Shown: in pieces, positions 18,968-29,721 of the stretch
Layout: every line of letters begins with the position of its first letter
Numbering within the stretch: position 1 is the stretch's first letter
DNA from: Variovorax sp. PAMC 28711
GTDB taxonomy: Bacteria > Pseudomonadota > Gammaproteobacteria > Burkholderiales > Burkholderiaceae_C
Reading direction: 5' to 3'
Assembly: GCF_001577265.1 (NCBI RefSeq)
Contig: NZ_CP014517.1
Coordinates: forward strand, 2,888,501 to 2,952,500
Length of the DNA stretch: 64,000 nucleotides
Notes under the pieces: model-generated
The model's input: only the letters and a program-made list of their open reading frames with translations
The model's database searches: none
Told to the model about the DNA's origin: nothing
Made by a program: the position numbers and the translations under genes

Positions 18968-19019
18968 CGGCCCATTTTGCCGTCGACCGAGGCTGGTCAC
19001 ATGGCGACCGGGCCGTGGT

Positions 19020-19541
19020 TCAGCGCTGCGTAATGGCGGTGGCGAGCGCGAACACCGAGTTCGGGCCCCGCGGCAGCAACGGCTTGGCGCGCTGGATGCT
19101 GGGCATGGGTTTCGCTGCGCGCGCATCCTCGACCTTCACGCCGCGAGCGAGTTGTTCGGTGACCAGCGATTGCAAATTGACCGAATCCAGGTAGTCCACC
19201 ATCTGCTGGCCCAGCGAGGCCCACAGGTCGGGCGTGGTGATCCGGCCGGCGTTCTGGCTCTGCGACGCGTCGTGTTCGCCAACCGGGTCGTCGACCGCAA
19301 AGATGATGTCGGCCACGGTGATCCTGGCCGCATTGCGGGCGAGTGAATAGCCGCCGCCGGGTCCGCGCGTCGACTTGACGAGTTCGTGCTGCCGCAACCG
19401 GGTGAACAGCTGCTCGAGGTACGACAGCGAAACTTCCTGGCGCACGCTGATGGTGCCGAGATTGACCGGCTTGTCCCTGCTGTGCAGGGCCACATCGATC
19501 ATCGCGGCGACGGCGAAACGGCCTTTGGTGGTGAGACGCAT
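19020..19541 (-). CDS. Rrf2-family regulator, IscR-like but cysteine-free
   Basis: A 173-residue Rrf2 winged-helix protein. The N-terminal 85 residues (MRLTTKGRFAVAAMIDVAL, SYLEQLFTRLRQHELVKSTRGPGGGYSLAR) match IscR closely. The loop that in IscR carries three cysteines for the [2Fe-2S] cluster reads VGEHDASQSQNAGRITTPDLW, and the whole protein contains no cysteine. It therefore cannot bind the cluster in the IscR way and may act like apo-IscR or sense something else. It is not beside isc or suf genes; the neighbours are a TPR protein and a peptide transporter. Confidence 0.88.
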   Translation of the reverse strand: MRLTTKGRFAVAAMIDVALHSRDKPVNLGTISVRQEVSLSYLEQLFTRLRQHELVKSTRGPGGGYSLARNAARITVADIIFAVDDPVGEHDASQSQNAGRITTPDLWASLGQQMVDYLDSVNLQSLVTEQLARGVKVEDARAAKPMPSIQRAKPLLPRGPNSVFALATAITQR

Positions 19542-19682
19542 GACGTTCTTCCTCTGAAGTTAAGCCCCGAATGTAGGGGGCCTCACACTTCAGGAAAAGT
19601 CGGTTTTTATGTGTCAACCGTTCGGTTTTTCCCTCGAATTGCGCGGGAAATCCCTATACCGCGCGAGGATTTGAGGGCGCGC

Positions 19683-21173
19683 TCAGCCCCAACTCAACGC
19701 CGAGAGGTCGTTGCAGAAAATCGGCATTTGCGTCCACAGGCCCTTGACGCCTTTCTTGGCGACCGTCGGGAATTGCGGCTGGTACAAAAAGCCGTTGGCG
19801 GCATCGGTGGCCAGCAGCTTCTGTGCGTCGCCGAGCAGCTTGTTGCGCTCGGTGGCATTGGCGGTGGTCTTGATCTTGTCGTAGACCGCGTTGAACGGCT
19901 TCGAGTCGTAGCCCCAGTAGTAGTCGGGCTTGGCGTAGTTGCCGATGTCGAAAGGTTCGACATGCGACACGATCGACAGGTCGTAGTTGTGCGGCCCGCC
20001 GTAAGTGTTGCTCAGCCACTGCGCCCACTCGACGTTCTGCACCTTGACCACGATGCCGATCTTGGCGAGCTCGGCCACGATCACTTCGCCGCCTTGCCGC
20101 GCATAAGGCGGCGGCGGCAGCGTCATCGTGAGTTCGAGCGGGGTCTTCACGCCGGCTTCGGCGAGCAGCTTCTTGGCCTTCTCGACGTCGTACGGGTTGA
20201 TGCCCGTGGTGTCGATGAAGCCGGCCGCGCCCGGCACGTAGTGGCTTCCGATCGGCACGCCGAAGCCGTCTGCCGCGCCTTCGATCACCGACTTGCGGTC
20301 GATCGCCGCGAGGATCGCGCGACGCACGCGCACGTCGTCGAGCGGCTTCTTTCGGCTGTTGATGGCGAGGATGGTCTTCGCGCGCGAGCCGCCGAGGATC
20401 ACCTGGAACTGCGGATTGGCCTTGAACTGCGGCACCACGCGCGTGCCGATGCGCGGGAACGCATCGACGTCGCCGGCCAGCAATGCGGCGGCCTGCGCGG
20501 CCGTGTCGGAGATGAAGCGGAACGTGACCTTCTTGATCCTCGCGTCGGCGGGCGCACGGAAGCCGTCCCACTTGCTCACGACCAGCGACGAGCCCTTGGC
20601 CCAGCTGTCGAGCTTGTAGGGGCCGGTGCCGACCGGCTTGGTCGCGTTGGTGTCGGCGCTCTTGGGCTCGACCAGCACGGCAGTCGCCTGGCCCAGCACG
20701 AAGGGCAGGTCGGGGTCGATTTCCTTGTTGATCACGACCACCGTGTAGTCGTCGATCACCTGCGTGCTCAGGTTGGCGAACACGCGCTTGTCCTTGTTGG
20801 TGCTCTTCTCGCTGCCTGCGCGGTCGAAGCTGAACTTCACGGTCTGCGCATTGAACGGTTCGCCGTTCTGGAACTTGACGCCCCGGCGCAGCTTGAAGGT
20901 GTACGTCTTCAGGTCGGGCGACACTTCCCAGCTCTCGGCCAGCAGGGGCGAGACCTTGCCGTCGGCACTGATCTTCGTGAGCGTTTCCAGGATGTTGTAT
21001 TGCACGATCTCGGCGATCGCCGCGGCGGCACTCGCGGTCGGGTCGAGGCCCGGCGGTTCGAGCGTCATGCCGATCACCATGGCGTCCTTGCGGTTCTGCG
21101 CGAGCGCGAATTGCGGCAGGCCGGCGGCGAGTGCGGCAGAGGTCAAAACAGTGCGGCGATTCAGCATGGTCAT
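19683..21173 (-). CDS. Peptide/nickel-type ABC transporter substrate-binding protein
   Basis: A 496-residue family 5 (DppA/OppA/NikA-like) periplasmic binding protein with a signal peptide MLNRRTVLTSAALAAGLP ending near ALA-QN; the RR pair leaves open Tat export. Typical phrases are EPPGLDPTASAAAAIAE, LLAESWEVSPDLKTYTFKLR and GTGPYKLDSW. It is the last gene of a five-gene importer operon in the order B-C-D-F-A, 33 bases after the ATPase. Family 5 proteins bind peptides, glutathione, opines or nickel; the sequence alone does not say which. Confidence 0.93.
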   Translation of the reverse strand: MTMLNRRTVLTSAALAAGLPQFALAQNRKDAMVIGMTLEPPGLDPTASAAAAIAEIVQYNILETLTKISADGKVSPLLAESWEVSPDLKTYTFKLRRGVKFQNGEPFNAQTVKFSFDRAGSEKSTNKDKRVFANLSTQVIDDYTVVVINKEIDPDLPFVLGQATAVLVEPKSADTNATKPVGTGPYKLDSWAKGSSLVVSKWDGFRAPADARIKKVTFRFISDTAAQAAALLAGDVDAFPRIGTRVVPQFKANPQFQVILGGSRAKTILAINSRKKPLDDVRVRRAILAAIDRKSVIEGAADGFGVPIGSHYVPGAAGFIDTTGINPYDVEKAKKLLAEAGVKTPLELTMTLPPPPYARQGGEVIVAELAKIGIVVKVQNVEWAQWLSNTYGGPHNYDLSIVSHVEPFDIGNYAKPDYYWGYDSKPFNAVYDKIKTTANATERNKLLGDAQKLLATDAANGFLYQPQFPTVAKKGVKGLWTQMPIFCNDLSALSWG

Positions 21174-21206
21174 AGGCTCCAGGACAGGTAGAGGGACAAC
21201 GTTACA

Positions 21207-22034
21207 TCAAGTGGCTGCGGCCAGCCCGGCCCGCCGGGTCGGTGGCTCGGCGCGCGGCACGGCGGCCAGCAACGCCTGCGTGTACGGGTGCTCGGCGTGC
21301 GCAAAAAGCCGCTGCGGCGTGCCGCGTTCGACGATCACGCCACGATGCAGCACGCACACCTCGTCGCACAGGTGGTTCACCACCGCGAGGTCGTGGCTGA
21401 TGAGCAGGTAGCTCACGCCGAACTGCTGCTGCAGGTCGTTCATGAGGTTGAGCACCTGGGCCTGCACCGAGACATCGAGCGCGCTCACCGGCTCGTCGGC
21501 CACGATGAGCTTGGGCCGCGTGATCAGCGCCCGCGCGATGGCGATGCGCTGGCGCTGCCCGCCCGAGAACTCGTGCGGGTACTTGTCGAGATCGCTGGCG
21601 CGCAGACCCACCGCGGCAAGCGATTCGCCGGCACGTTCGCGCTGTTCGGCACGGGTCGATTCGGCCAGCGCTTCCAACGGTTCGGCGACGATGACCGCGA
21701 CCGTCTGGCGCGGATCGAGCGAGCCGTAGGGGTCCTGAAACACCATTTGCACATCGCGGCGCGCGGCACGCAATTCGGGGCGCGACAGCGTGTGCAAATC
21801 GCGACCCAACAGCTTCACGCTGCCCGACGTCGGCTGGTCGAGCGCCATCACCAGCCGCGCGATGGTCGACTTGCCCGACCCGGATTCACCGACGATGCCC
21901 AGGCTCTGCCCCTGCTGCACGTTGAAGCTCACGCCGTTGAGCGCCTTCACCAGCGCGGGCGGCGAGAAGAGCTTTTCGCGCGGCAACGCGTAGTGGCGCA
22001 CGAGATCGGTGACTTCGAGCAACGGCGCGGTCAT
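21207..22034 (-). CDS. Peptide ABC transporter ATP-binding protein (DppF-like)
   Basis: A 275-residue ATPase of the oligopeptide importer family. Walker A GESGSGKST, signature FSGGQRQR, Walker B LIVADEPVSALD and an H-loop (LLISHDLAVVNHL) are all intact. The C-terminus has the HPYTQALLAAVP segment common to DppD/F proteins. The start overlaps the upstream ATPase stop (ATGA at 22031-22034). It forms a heterodimer with the DppD-like subunit. Confidence 0.93.
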   Translation of the reverse strand: MTAPLLEVTDLVRHYALPREKLFSPPALVKALNGVSFNVQQGQSLGIVGESGSGKSTIARLVMALDQPTSGSVKLLGRDLHTLSRPELRAARRDVQMVFQDPYGSLDPRQTVAVIVAEPLEALAESTRAEQRERAGESLAAVGLRASDLDKYPHEFSGGQRQRIAIARALITRPKLIVADEPVSALDVSVQAQVLNLMNDLQQQFGVSYLLISHDLAVVNHLCDEVCVLHRGVIVERGTPQRLFAHAEHPYTQALLAAVPRAEPPTRRAGLAAAT

Positions 22035-23017
22035 GCGACGGCTCCGTTGTTCATCATTTCGTCGAGCCGGAGGCAGCGCACTTGATGGTCGTGGGGCAGG
22101 GCGATCGCAGGCGGCCGCGTCGTGCGACAGGCGTCGACCGTCCAGCTGCAACGCCCCGCGAACGGGCAGCCCGGCGGCAGGTCGACGAGCTCGGGCACGC
22201 TGCCCTGGATGGTTGCCAGCCGCACGCCGCGCGGTGCACCGAGGGCAGGGCGGGCCGCGAAAAGACCTTGCGTGTACGGGTGAGCACGTTCGGCAAACAC
22301 GGTGGCCGTCGGGCCGCTCTCGACCACGCTGCCACCGTACATCACCATCATCTTCGAGACGCTCTGGGCAATGACGCCGAGGTCGTGCGAGATCAGGATC
22401 AAGGCCATGCCGCGCTCGGCCACCAGGCTCTGGATGAGGTCGAGGATCTGCTTCTGGATCGTCACGTCCAGCGCGGTGGTCGGCTCGTCGGCGATCAGCA
22501 GGTCGGGCCCGCAGGCCAGCGCCATCGCGATGCCGATGCGTTGCCGCTGCCCGCCCGAGAACTGGTGCGGATAGGCGTCCAGGCGCGATGCCGCATCCGG
22601 AATGCCGACGCGGTCGAGCAGCGCCAGCACCTCCTTGCGCGCAGCGGCACCCGAGAGGCCGCGGTGCAGCCGCAGCGGCTCGCCGACCTGGCGTGCGACG
22701 GTTTGCACCGGATTCAGCGCGGTCATCGGCTCCTGGAAGATCATGCCGATGCGGTCGCCGCGAATCGCGCACATCGTGCGCTCGTCGAGCTGGGTGAGGT
22801 CGGTGCCGTCGAAGCGGATGCTGCCGCTGACCCTGGCGCTGGCCGGCAACAGCCCCATCAGCGACAGCACCGTGATCGACTTGCCGCAGCCGGACTCGCC
22901 GACGATGCCCATCGTTTCGCCGCGTTCAAGCGAAAAACCGATGCCGCGCACCGCTTCAGCCGGGCCGCGCTGCGTCTGCAACTGCACGTGCAGGTCGTTG
23001 ACTTCGAGAAGTGCCAT
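22031..23017 (-). CDS. Peptide ABC transporter ATP-binding protein (DppD-like)
   Basis: A 328-residue ATPase with Walker A GESGCGKS, signature FSGGQRQR, Walker B LLIADEPTTALD and switch LILISHDLGVIAQ. The C-terminal oligopeptide-transporter extension contains a GCPFAGRCSWTVDACR cluster; in some DppD homologues the cysteines there bind an iron-sulphur cluster. It overlaps dppC by 1 base (TGATG) and the next ATPase by 4, so all subunits are coupled. Confidence 0.94.
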   Translation of the reverse strand: MALLEVNDLHVQLQTQRGPAEAVRGIGFSLERGETMGIVGESGCGKSITVLSLMGLLPASARVSGSIRFDGTDLTQLDERTMCAIRGDRIGMIFQEPMTALNPVQTVARQVGEPLRLHRGLSGAAARKEVLALLDRVGIPDAASRLDAYPHQFSGGQRQRIGIAMALACGPDLLIADEPTTALDVTIQKQILDLIQSLVAERGMALILISHDLGVIAQSVSKMMVMYGGSVVESGPTATVFAERAHPYTQGLFAARPALGAPRGVRLATIQGSVPELVDLPPGCPFAGRCSWTVDACRTTRPPAIALPHDHQVRCLRLDEMMNNGAVA

Positions 23018-23888
23018 CAGCGTGCCCTCGCCAGCCGCGGGTCGAGCAGATCGCGCAGCCCGTCACCCAGCAGATTGAGACCCAGAACTGCGAGGGCGAT
23101 CGCCATGCCCGGCCACACGGCCAGCAGCGGCGACTGGAACATCAGCGTTTGGGCCTCGCTCAGCATGCGGCCCCACGACGGCTGGGGTGGTTGGGTGCCG
23201 AGGCCGAGATACGACAGCGCGGCTTCCGCCAGGATCGCGATGGCGAAACGGATCGTGATCTGCACGATCAGCACCGCCGAAATGTTGGGCAACACGTGCT
23301 GCATCGTGATGGCGAAGCCGCCCTTGCCGCAGGCGCGCGCCGCCGCCACGTATTCCCGCGACCAGATCGCGTTGGCGGAGGCGCGCGTGATGCGCGCGAA
23401 GGTCGGGATGTTGTAGATGCCGATCGCGACGATCGCGTTGACGATGCCGGCACCGAACACCGCCGTCATCATGATGGCCGAAAGAATCGCCGGAAACGCG
23501 AGCGAGAAGTCGGCGAACCGCATGATGACTTCTTCGACCCATCCCCGCCTTGCAGCCGCGAGCAGGCCGAGCGCGGTGCCAACCGTCAGGCCGATGCCGA
23601 CGGCGATGACGCCCACGAGGATGGAGGCGCGTGCGCCGACCAACAGCAGTGACACGACGTCGCGACCGTAGGCATCGGTGCCGAGCCAGTGTGCGCCCGA
23701 TGGCGGCTTCAGCTTGTTGGGCAGGTCCATGCCGTACGGCGACCAGGGCGTCCACACGACAGAGACCAGCGCCGCCAGCACCAGCATGAGCGTGAGCGCG
23801 GCCCCGATCATGAAGCTGCGATGGTGCAGGGCGCGGCGCCAGAAGCCCGGCACGGTGAGCGCGGCAGTGCTGGAAATGGCAACGGCGT

Positions 23889-23892
<4 letters not shown>
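23017..23892 (-). CDS. Peptide ABC transporter permease (DppC-like)
   Basis: A 291-residue inner-membrane permease with a cytoplasmic N-terminus, about six membrane segments and the EAA loop (EYVAAARACGKGGFAITMQHVLPNI). LGTDAYGRDVVSLLLVGAR near residue 70 is the OppC/DppC family signature. It overlaps the DppB-like gene by 4 bases and dppD by 1. Confidence 0.94.
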
Positions 23893-25591
<1,699 letters not shown>

Positions 25592-25623
25592 GGTCCTCTC
25601 CCTCTTCTTCGAAGTGACTGTCG

Positions 25624-26256
25624 TCAGGTGGCAGCGGGTGTCCCGTCGTCGCCCGGCTCGCGGCGCGGCGGTTTGGGCCGCGGCGGCTTGCTCGTGTGGA
25701 TCAGCAGCGTGGCTTTCTCCATCTCGCCGGCCAGCAAGGCCGGTACCGCATGCAGCGTGCGTGCGACCGCGTCGTCGATCGCCTCGCGTTGCTCCTTCAG
25801 CGGTTTCTTCAACACCCAGTTCACCACCTCGGACTTCACGCCGGGGTGGCCGATGCCCAGGCGCAGCCGCCAGTAGTCGCCGGTGCCCAGCTGCGCGTGA
25901 ATGTCGCGCAGACCGTTGTGCCCTGCGTGGCTGCCACCGAATTTGAGCTTGGCCTGGCCCGGCACGACATCCAGCTCGTCGTGGACCACGAGGATCTCTT
26001 CCGGTGCGATCTTGAAGAAACGCGCCAGCGCCGCGACCGATTTGCCCGACAGGTTCATGAAGGTCTGCGGCTCGAGCAGCCACACGGGTTGGCCATGCAC
26101 CGTCGCGCGCGCGGCGAAGCCGTGATAGCTGCGCTCGGGTGCGAAGTTCACCTTGAGGTCGCGCGCCAGCGCGTCGACCCACCAGAAGCCCGCGTTGTGG
26201 CGCGTGGCTTCGTATTCCGACCCGGGATTGCCCAGGCCGACAAACAACTTGATCAT
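25624..26256 (-). CDS. pth: Peptidyl-tRNA hydrolase
   Basis: Recycles peptidyl-tRNA released by stalled ribosomes. The 210 residues include the opening [23 protein letters not shown] with catalytic His20, FMNLSGKSV, the LVVHDELD motif and [15 protein letters not shown]. The C-terminal 20 residues are a proline/arginine-rich tail. The start at 26256 is the family start; an extension to 26319 runs through the terminator upstream. It follows rplY, the usual order in betaproteobacteria. Confidence 0.96.
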   Translation of the reverse strand: MIKLFVGLGNPGSEYEATRHNAGFWWVDALARDLKVNFAPERSYHGFAARATVHGQPVWLLEPQTFMNLSGKSVAALARFFKIAPEEILVVHDELDVVPGQAKLKFGGSHAGHNGLRDIHAQLGTGDYWRLRLGIGHPGVKSEVVNWVLKKPLKEQREAIDDAVARTLHAVPALLAGEMEKATLLIHTSKPPRPKPPRREPGDDGTPAAT

Positions 26257-26283
26257 GGCGTGAATTATCCGATGACCGAAAAG

Positions 26284-26312
26284 CAAACGGCCCGCACGAG
26301 GCGGGCCGTTTG
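26284..26312 (-). terminator. Intrinsic terminator after rplY
   Basis: A perfect 12-bp stem, CAAACGGCCCGC with a 5-base loop and its complement, is followed on the minus strand by CTTTTC. It lies in the 78-base gap between rplY and pth, so most transcription of rplY should end here. Confidence 0.8.
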
Positions 26313-26334
26313 TCTGCAAGCAGGAAGAAGCGAT

Positions 26335-27033
26335 TTACTTCTTGCCGGCCGGTGTCTTCGCAGCAGGAGTCTTGGCTGCCGGCGTCTTGGCCGCCGGCTT
26401 GCCGCCCTTGCCGGCCGGTGCGGCGGCTGCATCGGCCGCCACTGCGCCTTCAACCGGCTCGTCGACTTCTTCAGCGGCCGGTGGCACGGCCGAAGCCAGC
26501 ACCGGGTTGTTCTTGCCGTGGCTGACCCATTTCACGCCGCGTGGCAGCTTGATGTCCTTCAACGTGACGGTGCCGTTCTTCTTCAGACCCGACAGGTCGA
26601 CTTCGATGAACTCCGGCAGTTCGGCCGGCAGGCAGTTCACTTCCAGTTCGGTCAGAACATGGTTGATCAGGTTGTGTTCGACCTTGACGGCGTCGGACTC
26701 TTCTTCACCCTTGAAGTGAAGCGGCACGCGCATCGTCATGCGGGTCTTGGCATCGACGCGCTGGAAGTCGATGTGCTGCACCAGTTGCTTGTACGGGTGG
26801 TATTGCACGTCGCGCAGCAGAACCTTGCTGACTGCACCGGCGATTTCCATCTCGAGGATCGACGCGTGGAACGCTTCCTTCTTGAGGGCGTGCCACAGGG
26901 CGTTGTGATCGAGTTCGATCAGTTGCGGCTGGCCTTCGCCACCGTAGACGATACCGGGCGTCTTGCCCGAAATGCGGAGACGGCGGCTCGCACCCGTGCC
27001 CTGCATGGCGCGCTCAAAAGCGACGAATTTCAT
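26335..27033 (-). CDS. rplY: 50S ribosomal protein L25 (Ctc/TL5 type)
   Basis: Binds 5S rRNA. The 232-residue long form has the L25 domain (about 1-95: [18 protein letters not shown], then [17 protein letters not shown]) and the TL5/Ctc beta domain (about 100-185), followed by an acidic linker and a Lys/Ala/Pro tail with three tandem AAKTP units, encoded by near-identical 15-bp repeats at about 26345-26400. An inverted repeat lies in its leader. It sits between prs and pth as in other betaproteobacteria. Confidence 0.95.
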   Translation of the reverse strand: MKFVAFERAMQGTGASRRLRISGKTPGIVYGGEGQPQLIELDHNALWHALKKEAFHASILEMEIAGAVSKVLLRDVQYHPYKQLVQHIDFQRVDAKTRMTMRVPLHFKGEEESDAVKVEHNLINHVLTELEVNCLPAELPEFIEVDLSGLKKNGTVTLKDIKLPRGVKWVSHGKNNPVLASAVPPAAEEVDEPVEGAVAADAAAAPAGKGGKPAAKTPAAKTPAAKTPAGKK

Positions 27034-27048
27034 AACTCACTCCTGTAA

Positions 27049-27090
27049 GAGCCCACCGCGACCAGTGCGACTCCGTTTCGATATGGGCTC
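27049..27090 (-). promoter_or_regulatory. Inverted repeat in the rplY leader
   Basis: GAGCCCA (27049-27055) and TGGGCTC (27084-27090) form a perfect 7-bp stem around 28 bases in the 86-base gap between prs and rplY, just ahead of the AGGAGT ribosome site near 27043. It may be a leader hairpin for L25 autoregulation or processing; the function is inference. Confidence 0.35.
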
Positions 27091-27119
27091 ACCCGGAGGG
27101 AACCCGCTTTTTGCTCAGA

Positions 27120-28091
27120 TCAGAACAGGTTGTCCTGGTCCGAGAACAAACTCATCACCGACTCGCCCTTGGCAATGCGCTGGATCGTTTCGGCGATCAG
27201 CGGTGCCACGGAGAGCTGGCGAATCTTTCCGCAGGCCAGGGCCTCGTCGGAAAGTGGAATGGTGTTCGTCACGACGACTTCGTCGAGGGCCGATTGCGTG
27301 ATGCGCTCGATCGCCGGGCCTGAAAAAATCGGGTGCGTGCAATACGCGTAGACGCTTTTGGCGCCGCGTTCCTTGAGCACTTCGGCCGCCTTCACCAACG
27401 TGCCGGCCGTGTCGATCATGTCGTCCATGATCACGCAGTTGCGGCCGTCGATTTCGCCGATCACGTTCATGACCTCGCTCACGTTCGCCTTCGGGCGACG
27501 CTTGTCGATGATGGCCAGATCGGTATTCAGTTGCTTGGCCAGTGCACGTGCACGCACCACGCCACCGACGTCGGGCGACACCACGATCAGGTCTTCGTAG
27601 TTCTTGGCGCGCAGGTCGCCCAGCAGCACGGGCGACGCGTAGATGTTGTCGACCGGAATGTCGAAAAAACCCTGGATCTGGTCGGCGTGGAGATCCATCG
27701 TGAGCACGCGTTCGACACCGACGGTTTCCAGCAGGTTGGCCACCACCTTGGCCGAGATTGGCACCCGGCTCGAGCGCGGGCGCCGATCCTGGCGGGCGTA
27801 TCCGAAGTACGGAATCACGGCGCTGATCCTGTCTGCCGAGGCGCGTTTGAGCGCGTCGACCATGATCAGCAATTCCATCAGGTTTTCGTTGGTCGGTGCA
27901 CAGGTCGACTGCACCACGAAGACATCACGTGCCCGGACGTTCTGGTTGATCTCGACGGTGACTTCGCCGTCCGAGAAACGGCCGACGCGGGCCGCACCGA
28001 GCGTGGTGCCGAGATGCTGCGCAATTTCAGCGGCGAGGCCTGGATTGGCATTGCCGGTGAAAACCATGAAATCAGGGTGGTGAGCCTGCAT
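27120..28091 (-). CDS. prs: Ribose-phosphate pyrophosphokinase
   Basis: Makes PRPP from ribose 5-phosphate and ATP for nucleotide, histidine and tryptophan synthesis. The 323-residue protein has [23 protein letters not shown] near the start, the ATP-binding [20 protein letters not shown] region, [14 protein letters not shown] and the PRPP loop [13 protein letters not shown]. The start at [18 protein letters not shown] (28091) is the best match; ATGs at 28112 and 28067 are alternatives. It lies between tRNA-Gln and rplY on one strand. Confidence 0.96.
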   Translation of the reverse strand: MQAHHPDFMVFTGNANPGLAAEIAQHLGTTLGAARVGRFSDGEVTVEINQNVRARDVFVVQSTCAPTNENLMELLIMVDALKRASADRISAVIPYFGYARQDRRPRSSRVPISAKVVANLLETVGVERVLTMDLHADQIQGFFDIPVDNIYASPVLLGDLRAKNYEDLIVVSPDVGGVVRARALAKQLNTDLAIIDKRRPKANVSEVMNVIGEIDGRNCVIMDDMIDTAGTLVKAAEVLKERGAKSVYAYCTHPIFSGPAIERITQSALDEVVVTNTIPLSDEALACGKIRQLSVAPLIAETIQRIAKGESVMSLFSDQDNLF

Positions 28092-28189
28092 GTGCGTCTC
28101 GGCCGAATGCATCCGGCGATGCGAAATGGCCCGGAATCGAGCCGTCTCAGGTCGTGGGACTTGCAGCGCTGTGCTGCAAGTTCAAAATT

Positions 28190-28266
28190 TGGCAGGGGCG
28201 GAAGGATTCGAACCTTCGCATGCTGGAATCAAAATCCAGTGCCTTAACCAGCTTGGCGACGCCCCT
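28190..28266 (-). tRNA. tRNA-Gln (TTG)
   Basis: A 77-base cloverleaf on the minus strand with a 7-bp acceptor stem (AGGGGCG/CGCCCCT), anticodon stem CTGGA/TCCAG around loop TTTTGAT (anticodon TTG, glutamine), T arm GAAGG-TTCGAAT-CCTTC, discriminator G and encoded CCA. It lies between ispE and prs, an arrangement I recognise from Burkholderiales. A 9-bp hairpin (28159-28181) follows its 3' end without a clear U-tract. Confidence 0.97.
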
Positions 28267-28318
28267 ACACGGGTTGACGACTCACTCTTGTGGAGCAGAT
28301 CGTCGACCGAAAATTTTC

Positions 28319-29197
28319 TCAAACCACCCAATCCACCAAAGGATGAGCAGCCATGTTGCTGCACTTGCGAACCTGCCAATCCTCGGGGGGATCGTCGAGT
28401 TCCACGTCGCGCGGCATCACCGCGAACACCGCACTTCCGGAGCCGGTCATTCGCGCTGCGAGGCCTTGGGTACCGAGCCAATCAATGGCAACGGAGACCG
28501 CCGGGCAAAGCCGCTGGGCAACCGGCTGCAGGTCGTTGTGACCGAATTCGAAGTCTCGAACACCGGAGTGCTTGAAGTTTTCGCGTTCAGCCGCGTCATC
28601 CGCAGCAAAGCCCGAGATTATAGCAGTGGGTGTAGCGCGTTCAAGATCCTCTGCTGCAAAAATCCGACGCGTGTCGAGCCCCTCGCTCGGTTTGACCACC
28701 ACGAAGCGTGCGGGTGCCACCGGGATCGGGGTGATCGCTTCTCCGATTCCCTCGACCCAGGCATTCTGCCCGCGCAAAAAAAATGGCACGTCGGCGCCGA
28801 GGGTGAGGCCGATCTTTTCCAGCGTGGCGAGCGGCAGGTCGAGGCCCCAGAGGCGCTGCAGCGCGAGCAGGCAGGTCGCTGCGTCCGACGAGCCACCGCC
28901 CATGCCGGCCTGTGCCGGGATGTGCTTGGCGACGCCGATGTGTGCCCCTTGGCCCGGCGCTGCGTAGATTTGCAGTGCGCGTGCGGCGCGCAACACCAGA
29001 TCGTCGGCGGGCAAAGGCGTCGTGAGGTCCTCGCGGCTCAATTGCCCATCGTTGCGAAGCTCGATCTGCAGCATGTCGCACCAGTCGATCAGCATGAACG
29101 CCGACTGCAGCAGGTGATAGCCGTCGTCGCGACGGCCCGTGATGTGCAGAAAGAGATTCAGCTTGGCCGGCGCGGGCAGGTCGTACAGCGCTTTCAT
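28319..29197 (-). CDS. ispE: 4-diphosphocytidyl-2-C-methyl-D-erythritol kinase
   Basis: GHMP kinase of the MEP isoprenoid pathway. The 292 residues start [19 protein letters not shown] with the PAKLNL substrate motif, have the GHMP phosphate loop IPAQAGMGGGSSDAA and the C-terminal MTGSGSAVFAV motif. The ATG at 29197 overlaps the lolB stop by 4 bases, the conserved lolB-ispE coupling. An in-frame extension upstream was rejected because it lies inside lolB. Confidence 0.96.
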   Translation of the reverse strand: MKALYDLPAPAKLNLFLHITGRRDDGYHLLQSAFMLIDWCDMLQIELRNDGQLSREDLTTPLPADDLVLRAARALQIYAAPGQGAHIGVAKHIPAQAGMGGGSSDAATCLLALQRLWGLDLPLATLEKIGLTLGADVPFFLRGQNAWVEGIGEAITPIPVAPARFVVVKPSEGLDTRRIFAAEDLERATPTAIISGFAADDAAERENFKHSGVRDFEFGHNDLQPVAQRLCPAVSVAIDWLGTQGLAARMTGSGSAVFAVMPRDVELDDPPEDWQVRKCSNMAAHPLVDWVV

Positions 29198-29721
29198 GCC
29201 CGCTCGAAGGCGATGCGCAGATCGGCTGTCGGCAAGGGCACTGAGCGGCGTGCCTGAAGGCGGCCCTGCGCCAACTGGCCGAGGTCGGCGGTCCATCCCG
29301 GCACTGACTCGTCGCGTCCCGCGAGCCAGCCGAACAGCGCGCCGACCGGGATCGCCGCCCCGGTAGCGGCCTGGATCAATGCGTCGACAGACTCGAAGCG
29401 GCGCACTTGGCGTCCGTCGTTCAGCGTCGCTTGGCCGGGTGACCAGTGCAGTGCGGCCAGGGTGCTGCCGATCGGGGTTGTCAGCACCAGATCGCCTGTT
29501 TGTGCGGTACCGCGCAGGTCGAACAGTGCGGCAAACGTCTGCACTGGATCGCTTTCGATGCGCAGCGACATGCGACCTGTCCACGCCTGTGAATCTTGCG
29601 CACCCGAAGCGCTCGGAGGGCGGGCCACGCTGGCACACCCCGTCATCGCAAGCATCACCGTGCTGGCGCCAACCGACAGAAATCCCCTGCGCGACCGCCC
29701 GGCAACGAGGTCCGCCTTCAC
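29194..29721 (-). CDS. lolB: Outer-membrane lipoprotein LolB
   Basis: Receives lipoproteins from LolA and inserts them in the outer membrane. 175 residues beginning at GTG 29721, which overlaps the TGA of the upstream TPR gene. A basic leader and hydrophobic stretch end in a lipobox MTGC at about residue 29, and the mature part reads [29 protein letters not shown] and ALFGWLAGR, matching LolB. Lacking an ATG, the start is inferred from the overlap and the leader. ispE is translated from its end. Confidence 0.88.
   Translation of the reverse strand: MKADLVAGRSRRGFLSVGASTVMLAMTGCASVARPPSASGAQDSQAWTGRMSLRIESDPVQTFAALFDLRGTAQTGDLVLTTPIGSTLAALHWSPGQATLNDGRQVRRFESVDALIQAATGAAIPVGALFGWLAGRDESVPGWTADLGQLAQGRLQARRSVPLPTADLRIAFERA

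Noticed and set aside
17477..19033. A 518-codon open frame on the + strand
   Set aside because: It is antisense to the hydrolase and TPR38-like genes, which have family motifs; no ribosome site or domain was seen.
19020..19541. Calling the Rrf2 protein IscR
   Set aside because: All cluster cysteines are absent and the gene is not beside isc or suf genes, so the name would mislead.
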